NCBI RefSeq assembly: GCF_042453785.1
Contig: NC_091673.1
Span: 13,983,501-14,047,500, forward strand
DNA length: 64,000 nt
Source of the DNA: Malus domestica
Taxonomy: Eukaryota > Streptophyta > Magnoliopsida > Rosales > Rosaceae
Direction of reading: 5' to 3'
The stretch's first letter is position 1, and each line of letters begins with the position of its first letter. Made by a program: the position numbers and the translations under genes. The notes under the pieces are model-generated. The model did no database searches. It was not told the DNA's origin and saw only the letters and a list, made by a program, of their open reading frames with translations. Of this stretch, positions 31,537 to 47,033 are shown piece by piece.

Positions 31537-34449
31537 ATGGATTGCAATAAGGAAGAGGCCATTAGGGCCAAGGTGATTGCTGAGAAGAAGATGCAGAGCA
31601 AGGATTTCGTGGGGGCTCGTAAGATTGCTATAAAGGCGCAACAACTCTATCCTGATCTGGAGAATGCATCTCAGATGCTTATGGTTTGTGATGTGCATTG
31701 CTCTGCTGAAAAATTGTTTGGGACTGAGATGGACTGGTATGGTATCCTTCAGATTGATCAAACAGCGGATGAGATAACAATTAAGAAGCAGTACAGGAAG
31801 TTTGCTCTCCAACTTCATCCTGATAAAAACAAGTTTTCTGGTGCAGAAGCTGCTTTTAAGCTGATTGGTGAAGCTCAAAGAGTGCTTTTGGACCGTGACA
31901 AACGGAGCATGCATGACCTGAAACGCAAGACTTCTGTGAGTAAAACAGGTGTGCCACATCGACCCCCACATAGGGCGAGTTGGAACTCAAATCCTGGAGT
32001 TCAAAACAACTCCAGAGGCAACTTTACAGGCGTTAATCTCCAGAGCCAGCAGCAACAACAGCCTTTTCCACCGGGGTATTCAGATGCCCGATCGACTTTT
32101 TGGACTGCCTGCCCATTTTGTTCAGTTAAGTACCAGTATTATAGAGAAGTTCTTCTTAGATCTCTTCGTTGTCAAGGCTGCGGTAAGCCCTTCATTGCAT
32201 ATGACACAAATGTGCCAGGTGGCGCACCACCACCACCACCACCACCACCACCAACTAACTTAAGTCAGCAGGCATTCCCCCCCAAAAAAGTCAATGTCAA
32301 CATGTCTGAAGTGAGACTTCAGAGGAATGTTGGAGCTGAAAACTCCAAAGCTAAACCTTTCCAAAAGACAGACCAAAGGTCAAGTAGCTCTTCAGGTGTT
32401 CGTTCAGAAAAGGTAAAGCGTAAGAGAGACAGGAAACGTGTAGTAGAATCCAGTGAAAGCAGTGACTCTGAAAGCAACAGTGATTCTGAAGAAGATATGG
32501 TCATTGATGATGCAAGCGGCAGTGATTCTGAAGAAGATATGGTCATTGATGATGCTGTTCTTCAGGCTGGACTGAAATCTGGAATTTATGGAAACCAGCA
32601 ACCACGGAGATCTTCACGGCATAAGCAGCATATTTCTTATAAGGAAAATCTAAGCGATGGTGAAGACACTCCTCTATCAAAAAGGGAGAAGAGGACTGTC
32701 TCATCCTGTGCCACTGAAGAGGAAAATGAAGACGCATCTAAAGTGGAGGAATCTATAATGAATAATAAATCTGATCGTGCCGCTGACACTAAAGGAGATG
32801 AAAAGGTGAAACAGAAAGAAGAGTGTTTGACAAATAGAGTTGGGGAAAAAAAGTCTGGGGCTAAAGAAAGGGTGAAAGTATTTGACTCTAAGAAAATTTC
32901 TGAGGCACTTGAGAATTCTGCATCACATAAAAGCTCCAATGAAAAACAAGAACCAGACCCCTTGTATTCTTTTCCTGAGAGTGATTTCAACGACTTTGAG
33001 AGGTACCGGAAAGAAGAACTCTTTGAAGCTGGGCAGGTGTGGGCTATTTATGATACTCGAAATGGGATGCCAAGATTCTATGCTAGAATCAAGAAAGTTC
33101 ACTCACCTGAGTTCAAGTTGCAGATAACCTGGCTAGAGCCTGACCCCGATGATGATAATGAAATGAAATGGGCCAAATCTGACTTGCCGTTTTCTTGTGG
33201 TAAATTCAGACAAGGTGACTCTGAAATCACGAAAGATCTTCCCATGTTCTCTCATTTGATGACTTGGGGGAAGATTAGAAGTTCTTACATGATATATCCA
33301 AGAAAGGGAGAGATTTGGGCCATTTTCAAGAACTGGGACATAAACTTGTACACTGATGCAGACTCTAATCAGAAGCTGAACTTTGAATACGAATTTGTTG
33401 ATATTTTATCAGACTATTCTGAGGATGTTGGAATATCTGTTGCACTCTTGGACAAGGTGAAAGGTTTTGTGAGTGTTTTCTGTCGAAGGGTTAAGGATGG
33501 GAAAGGCACATTTCAAGTTCCACCAGGAGAATTATTGAGGTTTTCCCACAGAGTTCCATCTTATACATTGACTGGTGACGAAGGAGTAGGAATTCCATCA
33601 GGATCTGTTGAGCTTGATCCCGCCTCTTTGCCTTTTAATATTGAAGAAGTTCCTATTTCTAGAGATCGGAAAACGGAGGCTAGTACTCATAGTAATGGTT
33701 TTTCTAAATCTCCGGATACAAGGAATGAAGACAGTAATGTTCCCAAAGGGTCATCGCCAGAAGGCATCGCTATTCCAGAAGCTGAGTTCTACAACTTTGA
33801 TGCTGATAAATCTCTGGAAAAGTTTGAGATTGGTCAGATCTGGGCATTGTATAGTGATGAGGATGGCTTGCCAAAATACTATGGCCAGATAAAAAACCTT
33901 GATTGTCACCGATCCAAATTGCATATTGCATGGCTTGCTTCCAACTTACTACCAGACAGGGTGATTCGATGGCATGATGAGGGGATGCCTGTTTGCTGCG
34001 GGAGATTTAGGGTTAGAAGGAGTACGCTCCAGGACTATGATTCTACTCTGTCCTTTTCACACCGGGTAAATGCAATTTCTATTGGTAAGAATGATTTTGA
34101 AATATATCCTCAAAGAGGTGAGGTTTGGGCGTTGTATAAGAACTGGACAGCTGATCTCTCGTGTTCTGACTTGGATACCTGCGAGTATGACATAGTGGCA
34201 GTGTGGAAAGAAAATGATATTCAAAGAGAGGTCTTGATTTTAGAGCGTGTGGATGGTTTCAACTCAGTTTTCAAGACTCAGTTGAAAGGAGGATCAGCTG
34301 AAACCATGACCATCCGTGGGGTTGAGCTACTAAGGTTTTCTCACATGATTCCCTCTTTCAAGCTAACAGACCAAAAAGGCGGCAGCCTCAGAGGGTGCTG
34401 GGAACTTGATCCTGCTGCATTGCCGCTTCGGTTCTTTAGTCAGACTTGA
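31537..34449 (+). CDS. DnaJ (J-domain) protein with two DUF3444 domains
   Basis: A 970-residue single-exon protein. J domain at about 66-130 with the HPD motif at 94-96, so it should stimulate an Hsp70 ATPase. A CxxC...CxxC zinc-ribbon-like element sits near 192-213, then a proline run near 231, a basic/acidic linker with a 14-residue duplication (SDSEEDMVIDD type) near 314, and two DUF3444 domains at about 473-695 and 746-966, each with the GQxWA(I/L)Y opening and ending LDPA(S/A)LP. This is a plant-specific, probably nuclear DnaJ class whose specific role is unknown to me. The start is ATG at 31537; the GTG one codon upstream is not a plant start. I see no break. Neighbours are unrelated. 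Confidence 0.93.
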   Translation: MDCNKEEAIRAKVIAEKKMQSKDFVGARKIAIKAQQLYPDLENASQMLMVCDVHCSAEKLFGTEMDWYGILQIDQTADEITIKKQYRKFALQLHPDKNKFSGAEAAFKLIGEAQRVLLDRDKRSMHDLKRKTSVSKTGVPHRPPHRASWNSNPGVQNNSRGNFTGVNLQSQQQQQPFPPGYSDARSTFWTACPFCSVKYQYYREVLLRSLRCQGCGKPFIAYDTNVPGGAPPPPPPPPPTNLSQQAFPPKKVNVNMSEVRLQRNVGAENSKAKPFQKTDQRSSSSSGVRSEKVKRKRDRKRVVESSESSDSESNSDSEEDMVIDDASGSDSEEDMVIDDAVLQAGLKSGIYGNQQPRRSSRHKQHISYKENLSDGEDTPLSKREKRTVSSCATEEENEDASKVEESIMNNKSDRAADTKGDEKVKQKEECLTNRVGEKKSGAKERVKVFDSKKISEALENSASHKSSNEKQEPDPLYSFPESDFNDFERYRKEELFEAGQVWAIYDTRNGMPRFYARIKKVHSPEFKLQITWLEPDPDDDNEMKWAKSDLPFSCGKFRQGDSEITKDLPMFSHLMTWGKIRSSYMIYPRKGEIWAIFKNWDINLYTDADSNQKLNFEYEFVDILSDYSEDVGISVALLDKVKGFVSVFCRRVKDGKGTFQVPPGELLRFSHRVPSYTLTGDEGVGIPSGSVELDPASLPFNIEEVPISRDRKTEASTHSNGFSKSPDTRNEDSNVPKGSSPEGIAIPEAEFYNFDADKSLEKFEIGQIWALYSDEDGLPKYYGQIKNLDCHRSKLHIAWLASNLLPDRVIRWHDEGMPVCCGRFRVRRSTLQDYDSTLSFSHRVNAISIGKNDFEIYPQRGEVWALYKNWTADLSCSDLDTCEYDIVAVWKENDIQREVLILERVDGFNSVFKTQLKGGSAETMTIRGVELLRFSHMIPSFKLTDQKGGSLRGCWELDPAALPLRFFSQT
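32479..32562 (+). repeat. 42-bp in-frame duplication in the DnaJ gene
   Basis: Two copies (from 32479 and 32521) of a 14-codon acidic unit, nearly identical at the DNA level including third positions, which points to a recent duplication. Confidence 0.85.
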
Positions 34450-35134
34450 GTTGGCAACCAGACTAGCCTTTTGCTTCATAGGGCCTCTTCCCAGGATGCC
34501 GGTGTGGGAAATGGAACCGTCTGGGAGAAGATTCTGATGTATTCTAGCGCGACCGAGCCTGCCCAGTTCTGATTAACGAATCAACCAGCCGTCTTTTGAT
34601 TGGTATTATGAGGCAGGCAAATTTTGTAGCCGACTTTGGTCTTTGGTGAGGAAGGAGGAGGTGTCTCTGCTGGTTTTTTGTATTGCGTATTCTGAATATC
34701 TTGTTTATAGATCCTTTAATTTTCATTGAACCCTGGGTTACCAATGCTGGAATGTTGGCCAAACAGTTCAAAAAAGAAAAACTGAAATTTTTTACTGTAT
34801 CTGGAACCTAGTATTTGAATTTTCTGATGAACAACCACATCTTCCTAGATATACGTTTCTGTTAGCTTTTTACTTTGATGTTTGTTCTTCCAACAGGTTG
34901 GCTTCCTAGTTATTTCCAAATTCATTGGACATGGAAGGCTTCAAGTAAGTGCTTTGGTCCGACCATGTCCGGCAGCTGCCGGGAAGTTCAAAGGCAATTG
35001 TATAGCATATGTTTGTTGTACTCGGGATTATATAGTCCTACAATAGTAGGTGCTGCATCCAATCAGATCCCATATACTTTTGTATGTTACTACTTTATTA
35101 TTGAGGAGAAGATACACTTGCATTCTTGTTTAGC

Positions 35135-35278
35135 ATAAGACCGTATCAGCTTACCGGTTGTATACTCATGTTGCATGTAAGTTTATCTCTTTACTAAAAT
35201 TTTAGGATAAGGTCGTATCAGCTTCCCAGTTGTATACTCATGTTGCATGTAAGTTTATCTCTTTACTAAAATTTATTA
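35135..35278. repeat. 72-bp tandem duplication
   Basis: Two adjacent copies offset by 72 bp, sharing CGTATCAGCTT and GTATACTCATGTTGCATGTA with only a few mismatches. Non-coding, just upstream of the tRNA gene on the plus strand. Confidence 0.8.
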
Positions 35279-35418
35279 AACGGCGTATTTTATTATATTA
35301 CATTGGAGGACTAGAACTTAAACAACATATTTTAATTTTAACTCATTACCCACTAATGAACAGAGAGAAGAAACAAAACGTTACTAATGAACAGAGAAGA
35401 AGAAACAAAAATAAAAAG

Positions 35419-35490
35419 GGGCCGTTCCGAGAATCGAACTCGGGACCTCTTGCACCCAAAGCAAGAATCATACCACTAGACCAAACGGCC
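35419..35490 (-). tRNA. tRNA-Pro (anticodon UGG)
   Basis: On the minus strand the 72-nt gene starts GGCCGTTTGGTCTAGTGGTA; acceptor stem GGCCGTT pairs with AACGGCC. The anticodon loop TTTGGGT between TCTTGC and GCAAGA gives anticodon TGG. The T arm is GAGTTCGATTCTC closed by intact flanking stems. No intron and no encoded CCA, as expected for a nuclear plant tRNA. Flanks are not retrotransposon-like, so it is probably functional. Confidence 0.95.
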
Positions 35491-35624
35491 GATCTTGTAG
35501 TTGTGTTATTTATAATACTAGACTAGAGATTATCAAGTACATGCTCTATATTAGGCTGATGATTTTCAGCCGTTCGATCTTGACTTTATCGTTTCCTGTA
35601 ACTGGTGAAGTGAAGGTTTTTTTG

Positions 35625-35860
35625 CCAACAGGATTCTCCGGATCCTTTTGGTAAGGATCTTAGGGATCTATAAATCGTGTCCATTTATCGTATATTGTAC
35701 AGTTAATTTTTATCAGATACTGTTTGTATTTAATTTTAAATAAAAATATTTAAAATAATTTTTGACAACATAATATACGATGTATATATATGATTTCTGA
35801 ATTCCTGAAATCGTCACAAATAGGATACGGAAAGGATCCGAATTCGTTTTTTTGCAGTAC
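35625..35860. mobile_element. Degraded MITE with inverted arms
   Basis: The left arm starts with GGATTCTCCGGATCC near 35631 and continues with a 'tcgtgtccatttatcgtatattgtac' motif (in two short blocks). The right arm around 35760-35850 holds a diverged inverse of it (ACATAATATACGATGTAT and GGATACGGAAAGGATCC). I associate this with a frequent Rosaceae MITE. Boundaries are approximate. Confidence 0.5.
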
Positions 35861-36286
35861 TTATGTTTTCACAGTTTTACTGTACAGGTGTCCGACAAGT
35901 AAAAACAAAAGAGAGAAAGTGAAGAAGAAGTTACCCATGTGACTCAAAAACAAAGAAGAAGTTACAAACTTGGGTTCCGGTTAAATCAGACTGTCACATA
36001 GTGTTGTCCTACACGCCTTAATTTTCCCTCCAAAATTTCATTACTCGCCCCCACTATTTTCCCTCCACCTCAAAAACCCTAACCCTAATCTCTCTCTCGC
36101 TCCTCTCTTTCCCAATTGGTCGTCTTTCTTTTCTCACTTCCGCATTTCCCACTCCGCTTTCGATCCTCTCCATCAAATTTTCTTCTTTTTTTATCGTATT
36201 TTTTCCTTCTGAAATTTCAATGCTTTTTTTTTTTTTTTTTTCTGGGGTTCCCGTGGATTCTGATCTAGTTTCCGATATGAGTTGAA

Positions 36287-39200
36287 ATGGGTTCTCTCTG
36301 GAACGGCGAAGATGAAATCATGCCGATGGAGACAAACTCACTCGCCGATTGCGCAGACACCGAGCCCATTGACACTCAGATTTCAAGCCCTCCATCGTCC
36401 GGTAATTTTTTTGTTTGTTAAAGTTTTGCTTTTTATGGTGATTTTAATGTGAATTTATATACAAGGAGTCAAATTTGTTGAATTCATGCTCGCATGGTAA
36501 AACTTTCGATTCAAAGATTTCTGTTGTGTTTTTTCTCTCTGAATTTTTTTATGGAAAAGTGTGATTTTGTTACATGTTTGAGCTGAAGTGTGACTTGAAA
36601 TTGACTGTGCTTTAGTATGTCTTTCACGCATGTCGGGATGTGAATGCTGTTGTCTTTTGGTGTAGGATTATTATTGTGATTGAGATTTCTTTTCTTCTTT
36701 TTTGTTTTATTGAAAATTAGATGAAAAGGGCAAATCGAGGGATGCGGATGAGTTAGTGCGAGACACCGTGCCTTGTAATGACACTGTTCCAGTTGAAGAT
36801 GCATTTGAAACCCAAATGGTAGATTTTGGTGGTGAAACCCAATTAATAGATTTCGGTGGTGAAACCCAATTAATGGATTTTGGTTGGGAAACCCAAGTAA
36901 TGGATTTTGATGGCGAAACCCAAGTAATGGATTTTGGTGGGGACACACAAGTGATGGATTTCGGCAGTGATACACAAGCAATGGGTTTTGGTGGTGAAAC
37001 ACAAGTAATGGATGATATCAACTGCTATGCGAACATGGAGGAGACCCAGTTATTAGAGTTTGATGATGTAGTTGTCAGTGCCACTGACAGTGAGGAGTCG
37101 GATACAACTGAAGTTTTGGATGATAGTAAGGATCTAAGTGATGATGAATCAGTACGGAGAGGTTCTGGTCAATTAGTGAATGAGGAGAATATCAGCCGCA
37201 CTCCTTGTGAAAATAGTGTAAATGGGTTAATGGAGCAAGCCAATTATTCGGTCGACAATCAACACAATGCAGGTTTGACCTCTTTAATCTAGGCAAGAAT
37301 ACTAATCCTTTCATAACTACCTTATTTTAAAAACTGTCATTCACGGTCTAAATCTTAACCATGCATGATTAAATAATTGATGCCTTATTCTTTATCTTTA
37401 TCTGCTATTTCATGATTTACATAATGGCCTCATAGATTGCAAATTAATACATTTTCCTTATTATTGATTCTTCTATTGAATGAAATTTTAATTTCTTGGT
37501 TTTCGAATGTTTGTTCTATTTCATCATTTTTAGGAATTCGTGAATTCAAATGAAGCTCTCATTTTCATATAAATTCTGCATGCACTCATTATGTGCTAAT
37601 CTTAAAAAATAAGTTGGGCTTTTATCTTTTAGGGCTCCATGTTTCTGCTGCAACACCTGTGGTTGAAGGCTCCCCGGAACTGAGACCAGGTATGATCTAT
37701 CCCACTTTTTCATGGTTAGACTGCATTTTTGTTAATCAGAAATTGGGTAAAGTTTTATGGATCAAGATCATGGTTGTGTATTAGTAACTCCTTCATTGCT
37801 TTGTTTGGGATGAACTCGCAAAGACTCGACCCTCGTAGAGTTGCATCTTTTATAAGACTCAAGTTGCATGGAAGGCGTATCATATATATTTTGCTAGACT
37901 GGTTTTGGTTTATGGCAATGTCATTTTGTTTGAGCATACTATTGGTTTTTTATTTCAAAGCCAGATGTCTGGGTCTATTATCTATTGATATGTTTAACTG
38001 ATTTTCTACTAAAATAAAATAAATTATAAAGGAAACATCATCTGAATTATTGTCTGGCTACTTACATTGGAATTTCTGGTGGATTGTCTTTTTGGTCCTA
38101 ATTGTAGGAGTATTGGGAAAGTCAGAATTCATGACTGCTCGATCTAATAATATAATGCTCTCCTGAGTCCTGATACGATCTAATAAGTCATTCTGCCATT
38201 TTAATCAGGTTCTGTGCATAAGCATTTTACCTCGGTTCGTGCAGCATCCTTACAGGCCTCTGGTCTAGCAGCTTGCAGTATGGTTTTGAAGGGCACCAAC
38301 AATAAGTCTTGTTCTGTTAGAAGTAATAATCAGTCTTTGGATCAACTTTCCGGTAAAGATAATGCAGTATCTCTTCTAGGGGGTTCAGCCATAAATGGAG
38401 ACGAAGTCAGGCAGGAACATGGTTCAAGGAATGAGAAAAAATGCAGGACTGGAAGTTCAACAGCGAGAAATCTTTTTCCTGAGGATTCAGATGCTGAAAA
38501 CACAGAAATTTCTCATCACAGCGGTAGTGGTGAAGAAGGGGAAGATTTGCTTCAGTTTCCTTGTAATTTGGTAGGGTTAAGCTATGTTGACTCTCAAGAA
38601 CCAGGTGAATTGTCACAAGCTAATGCACTTAATTTTGTGGATAAGTTCCTCCAAAATAATCTTGATGAGTCTAATAAAGAAGTTGGCCATGGAAAGAGAG
38701 CTAGGGACACTTCAAAATTTATCTCAAGTGCAAAAGGGCCACAAATATTGGCTAAGAAAGCCAATGACAAAAGCATAGATAAAGGGATTTTTGATTGGGA
38801 TAATAACCGAGAGGATGAAGAAGGAGGTGAATTTTTCCGCCGAAGAAAAGCAGACTTCTTTGATGGTGGAAGCCATGGGTGGAGATCTCTTCCCCAACCC
38901 CAGAAGTCTAAAGGGAAAAGACAGGAGGAGAAGAAGGACCTCAAAACACAATTACAAGGAAAGAACAAGAGAATAGGTGTAGTTCATTCTGATTCAAAAC
39001 TATTGTTGCATAAATCAAAAGTCGACAAGAAGACAGCACATGAAGATGAAATGAAGCATATAAAGAATCTTGTCAGTGAGTTCGACGAACAGTTCAACAA
39101 TGACTCCCCAAGAGAGCAGTTGGATACTAATGTTAATAAGAATGCGCCTGAAATGATGAATGTAGGCTTTGATACTCAAATGGCAGCTGAAGCTATAGAA

Positions 39201-41775
39201 GCCTTGTGTTGTGGTGTAGGGATTTCCAATTGTGATGCTAGTGATGAAAATCAAGGTGCTGGAAGAAAGCAAAAGAGTCCTCCTGAAGGTTCGATGGGAG
39301 AAAAATCAAAGAACAGAATTTGTTCAACGAAACCTTCTTCTCGAAAAAGAGGGCGTTTTACTGATACAGGGGTTGCTTCTCGAGAAACTCGACAAGCCAA
39401 GAAAACAAGGGTTGGTGCCAGATTATGCAAACATTATTCAATTTCACCTCTGGAATTTTCTAAGAATGCTAGGAAACAGTGTGAAACAGAGGTGGTGATA
39501 ACAAAATCAAAGAAGGGGAAGTCCATTGCTAAAAATCATCTTAAAATTGACAGGAACAAAAACATGGAGAAAATACCTTCTGTTGCTATTGACCTAAGAA
39601 CAGAAAAAAAGAATTTACAACAGGATGTTGGTACTTTTACACCCATTGCACGTCGAACAAGACGGTCTATGGTGGTAAATCAGTTAAAGGAAGCTGACAA
39701 AGCATCCAGTGATTGTGGAGAAGAGTCAAGCGCTCAAACACAGTATATTGCAACTAGAGAGAAAATATTTAGTTTCACAGGTGGTAAGGTGTCTAATGCG
39801 TTGAATGCAAAGCTTTCAAAATTGGGTCCCAGTCGATCCGGAGAAGTTGGAACTAATAAACGAAGCCAACATGATGGTTCAGATCTCAAATTTGAAGCTA
39901 TTTGCGATGGCATCAAATTGGATACTTTAAGCTTCTCCAAAGGAAAAAGATCTAGGAGAAAGTTATCTGATCAGGTTTGTGGGCCTGATAACTTAAATGA
40001 TCCATCTGCCCCATTTGCTCAGCCAGACAAAGTTGGACAGCGTTTCAGCAGGCACACAAGATCGCAGGGTGCTGCTCAAAGAATTTGTGTTGATGTAAAA
40101 TCAACAAGAAGAACCCGATCATGTACACGTGGAGACCAGAATTTGGCTAGAAAGTATGCACATCAAAGTTTAAAAGGTGATCCTGGGAAAGTTCCTCTTC
40201 ATTGTAATTCTTCTCACAAGAATGGGAGAATGATATCGGAGATTCTAACTGGTGAAGAGGCAGTTGGAATTCCTGACAGGAGGAGTGGTGCAAATCCATC
40301 TTCTACTACTAAAATGAGGGATGAATCCCCACTAGGGAAATGCAAGCCATCGGATTCAGGTTGTGCTACTCCAGTTAACAGTAAGGTGCCTGCCAATGAT
40401 GCATCTCCAGTTTGTATGGGTAGTGAATATTTCAAACAGACATGCAAGAAGACCCCTTCAAGGCCAGGACTTTCAAAAGAAATCCGTGACTTAAGTGCAA
40501 ACGGGAATACACCAACTTCAGCAAAGAGAGATAGGACTGATGTTCGAGTATTGTATAGCCACCACTTGGATGACAATGTAATTAAGCATCAGAAAAAGGT
40601 ATTTTGTGAGTGAGTTTAGTCTCTTTTAAAATTTGTAAGTTCTAAACTAATCTTATCTGCATATCTTTTTTTTGCAGATTTTGGCCAGACTAGGAGTTTC
40701 TGTAGCATCCTCTATGACAGATGCCACGCACTTCATAGCAGATCAATTCATGCGTACAAGGAATATGTTAGAAGCTATTGCTGCTGGAAAACCAGTGGTA
40801 ACGCATTTATGGCTCGATAGCTGTGGACAAGCTAGTTGTTTCATCGATGAGAAAAACTATATACTAAGGGATACTAAGAAGGAGAAGGAGTTCGGCTTTA
40901 GCATGCCAGCTTCGTTGGCACGTGCGTGCCAGCATCCACTTCTGGAGGTAAATATTAACCTAATGTTTGTCCCCACAGATAGAGACTTATTATGCATTCC
41001 CATTAAGACAAGTTTTTGCAGGGTCGTAAAGTCTTCATCACCCCAAATACGAAGCCTGGTAAAGATATAATTTCAAGTCTGGTCAAAGCAGTCCGTGGCC
41101 AGGTATGGTTTTCTTTCTCTTCGCGCACGCATATACAGCAACATGCGCGTATAAAGTTCATCCTTTTTATCTGAACTGTTGATTGCGATTAATTCCAGAA
41201 ATGATTTTGATTTTGTTCGAAATGCTCATTAGGCTATAGAAAGAATTGGTAGATCTGTTTTGGAGGCTGATAAAATTCCTGATGATCTGTTGGTTGTATC
41301 TTGTGAAGAAGATTATGAAATCTGTGTGCCTTTACTCGAAAAAGGTTAGCAGCCATCTCTTTTATTTACCAAGTATTTATAAGAAGACAAGATTATTATT
41401 TTTTGTTTTGACACTGTTTTATACTTTCAGGAGCTACAGTTTACAGCTCAGAGTTGCTATTGAATGGGATTGTTACTCAGAAGCTGAAGTTTGAAAGGTT
41501 GGTTTTACTTCCTGGATTTTACCTTTGTTATTAGAAAGTAATGTCTCTTGTTCTTGTATACTCATCGTTGTATTCAATTGGTTTTGTCCTCTTTAAAAAA
41601 ATGGAAGAAACTGAAGATTATGTGTATTGAGGATTCAAATCTTAGTTTCCTAACACGCTTGCACAAATTATGTGACAGGCATCGCCTCTTTACAGATCAA
41701 GTTAAGAAAACCCGTTCCACCATATGGCTGAGGAAAGATGGCAACAAGTTCCTCCCTGTGACGAAAGATAGATAA
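36287..41775 (+). CDS. Tandem-BRCT protein with N-terminal ETQ repeats (MDC1/BCP-like)
   Basis: Nine exons join in frame to 1246 aa: 36287-36401, 36721-37272, 37633-37689, 38209-40598, 40678-40947, 41022-41102, 41233-41344, 41431-41497, 41679-41775. The C-terminus (about 1030-1246) carries two BRCT repeats; the first shows THLWLDSC, the second ends LKFERHRLFTDQ. Residues 68-139 hold eight nine-residue ETQxxDFGG repeats, a further ETQ at 146-148 and a DTQ in exon 1. The middle 800 residues are basic and low-complexity with SQ/TQ sites. Arabidopsis tandem-BRCT proteins of this layout include BCP4, reported as a gamma-H2A.X reader and MDC1 counterpart that binds NBS1 (from memory). I infer a nuclear DNA-damage mediator. 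Which BCP it corresponds to is not settled here. Confidence 0.88.
36822..37050 (+). repeat. 27-bp coding tandem repeat (ETQxxDFGG)
   Basis: Eight units of nine codons plus a diverged terminal part, inside exon 2 of the BRCT gene. The Thr-Gln of every unit is kept while the residues around it vary, suggesting selection on TQ. Unit identity is high enough for copy-number variation. Confidence 0.85.
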
Positions 41776-42059
41776 GGTCAATTATATTTGTTCATCTTTT
41801 TTCCTCAAATATTTTTCCTCCTTCACAGTCAGGCATTTTCGTTGTGATGATGTGCATTACTAATTGAGTTGAGTTTTCTTCTTTAAATTTTCCCTGTAAA
41901 AATCTCCATGTTGTATATAACCGTACCACTTGCAAATATGTGGAAAGGTTTCTTTGTTCTCCCTTTTTAATTGGGTGATGTAGCTAGTTACTGGATACTG
42001 CATCTAAAGATTTGCATACTGTAAAGGCATCAAGTTATGGTTTTCCATCGTACATATCT

Positions 42060-42352
42060 TGTACTTTGAGGCCTCATTTGGTGTGTATCAGATTGGATTG
42101 GATTATGTTGAAGCAAGAAATGGATATCAACTTCCAAGCGTGTCCAAGTTAAAGGTAGAAGATGGATTAGAGAAAGGAAACTTCTCATTCCAATCCAACG
42201 AAGGTGGACGGGGTAAGTTTCCTTCATGTCTAATTCATCGTCCACCTTTAGCTTGAACAAGGTTTCAAAGTCGACATCCATTTGTTGTATCAACATACCT
42301 AGAATGTGGTAGCTTATCCAATCCAATCCAATACAAACCACCGCCGAGACCT
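42060..42352. mobile_element. hAT-like MITE candidate
   Basis: Imperfect terminal inverted repeats of about 36 bp: left contains GGATTGGATT near 42090, right contains AATCCAATCC near 42318, with 'ggcctcatttggtg' mirrored by 'caccgccgagacc'. The inner arms also pair (TCCACCTT/AAGGTGGA). Target duplication is not clear. Lies in the 3' flank shared by the converging BRCT and RINGv genes. Confidence 0.5.
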
Positions 42353-42782
42353 AAACTCAATGCCTCAGAGTCGTCGTTCCAGCACTAATTGCTCTACTGT
42401 TTCGACACAATGGTTCCCGAAAAATTTTGAGCTTTCATTTTATGGGAGTTTTGGTTTGGAGCTCATAAAGCAAACTACGCTTGCTTTAACGTGTAAATCT
42501 TACGTCCTTCAACCAAACCTAAGTGGGTAAGAGCGTCTATCCTTGTACTCGAGGTCTTGTGCTCCATTCTCCCGCCCCAAATGGCACGACATTGTTTAGA
42601 AAACTAAAGTAAAAAAATATAAATATAGACAGAAGAAGGGATGCAACATTTAGCACTTTACTATTTAACTCCAAGCTTCATCTTTCTATAATACAAAAAC
42701 TTGTACATTCAACTTGGCCAGAGTATATAAGATTACAATTTACCAACACAAAATGCAATTGCTTGTTAATTACAGGAATCAG

Positions 42783-46349
<3,567 letters not shown>

Positions 46350-46582
46350 TGTTATTTTTTAGGCCCCTCCCCAAGAAAAAAACCCAGAAAACAGAAAAAG
46401 AGTGGCAAATCTGACAGAGCGAGGAATGAAAAATTTGTTAAGGAATTTGGAAAGTGGAAAGTTTTTATTACTTTATTGTATTGGTGAGAAAAAAAACATG
46501 GAATTATTGGGAGGGAGGGACTGGGAGGACGCTGGTCTGGTCCGGTTTGCGTAGGAAGGATGACGACAAGTTTTGTTTGAGA
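46350..46582. promoter_or_regulatory. Head-to-head intergenic region
   Basis: The 233 bp between the RINGv start codon (minus) and a possible plus-strand start at 46583. If the plus-strand exon is real this is a bidirectional promoter. No TATA box is obvious. Confidence 0.3.
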
Positions 46583-46631
46583 ATGTTTCGTCTCGTTGCC
46601 GCATTCACTTCCCCCACTCGCGCCCTTCTTG
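46583..46631 (+). pseudogene. Possible orphan first exon with mitochondrial presequence
   Basis: ATG followed by MFRLVAAFTSPTRALLG, basic and hydroxylated without acidic residues, as in mitochondrial targeting peptides, and ending at a good donor (G/GTAAAC). I find no matching downstream exon before the AT microsatellite and SINE at 46.8-47.0 kb. It may be the remnant of a gene broken by insertion, or chance. Confidence 0.3.
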
Positions 46632-46819
46632 GTAAACTTTCTTACTCGCTGCTTCATAAAAACATTATTTCAACGCTTCTATGAAGCTCAATTTTCTATT
46701 AAGCACAAGTCAATCTTTGATAAGGAAGTATGCAGTGTAGAAAGATCAGGTAGGAATAGGATTCCTCGCGGAAGATGAGTAAGTTCCATACATTTTAAGG
46801 GAAGACGGACTGAGCCATA

Positions 46820-46822
<3 letters not shown>

Positions 46823-46875
<53 letters not shown>
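46823..46875. repeat. (AT)n microsatellite
   Basis: More than 50 bp of uninterrupted AT dinucleotides, abutting a SINE-like copy as at 22.6 kb. Confidence 0.95.
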
Positions 46876-46877
<2 letters not shown>

Positions 46878-47033
46878 AACAGAAGATGATATTATCTACA
46901 CTAAAAAGTGACGATGAGTTCACCCTCACAATGAGCTAGCAATAATATCGTCCAAATTTGCCTTAGGCGAAAATCGAACCTAATACCTCTTACTTACAAG
47001 TGAAGAAGAATACCATTAAATCATAGTACTAAG
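46878..47033 (-). repeat. SINE-like element, copy 3
   Basis: Minus-strand copy of the family at 22657 and 23421, with CACTTGTAAGTAAGAGGTA, TTAGGTTCGATTTTC and 'attgctagctcattgtgag', ending in 'tagataatatcatcttctg'. Confidence 0.65.
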
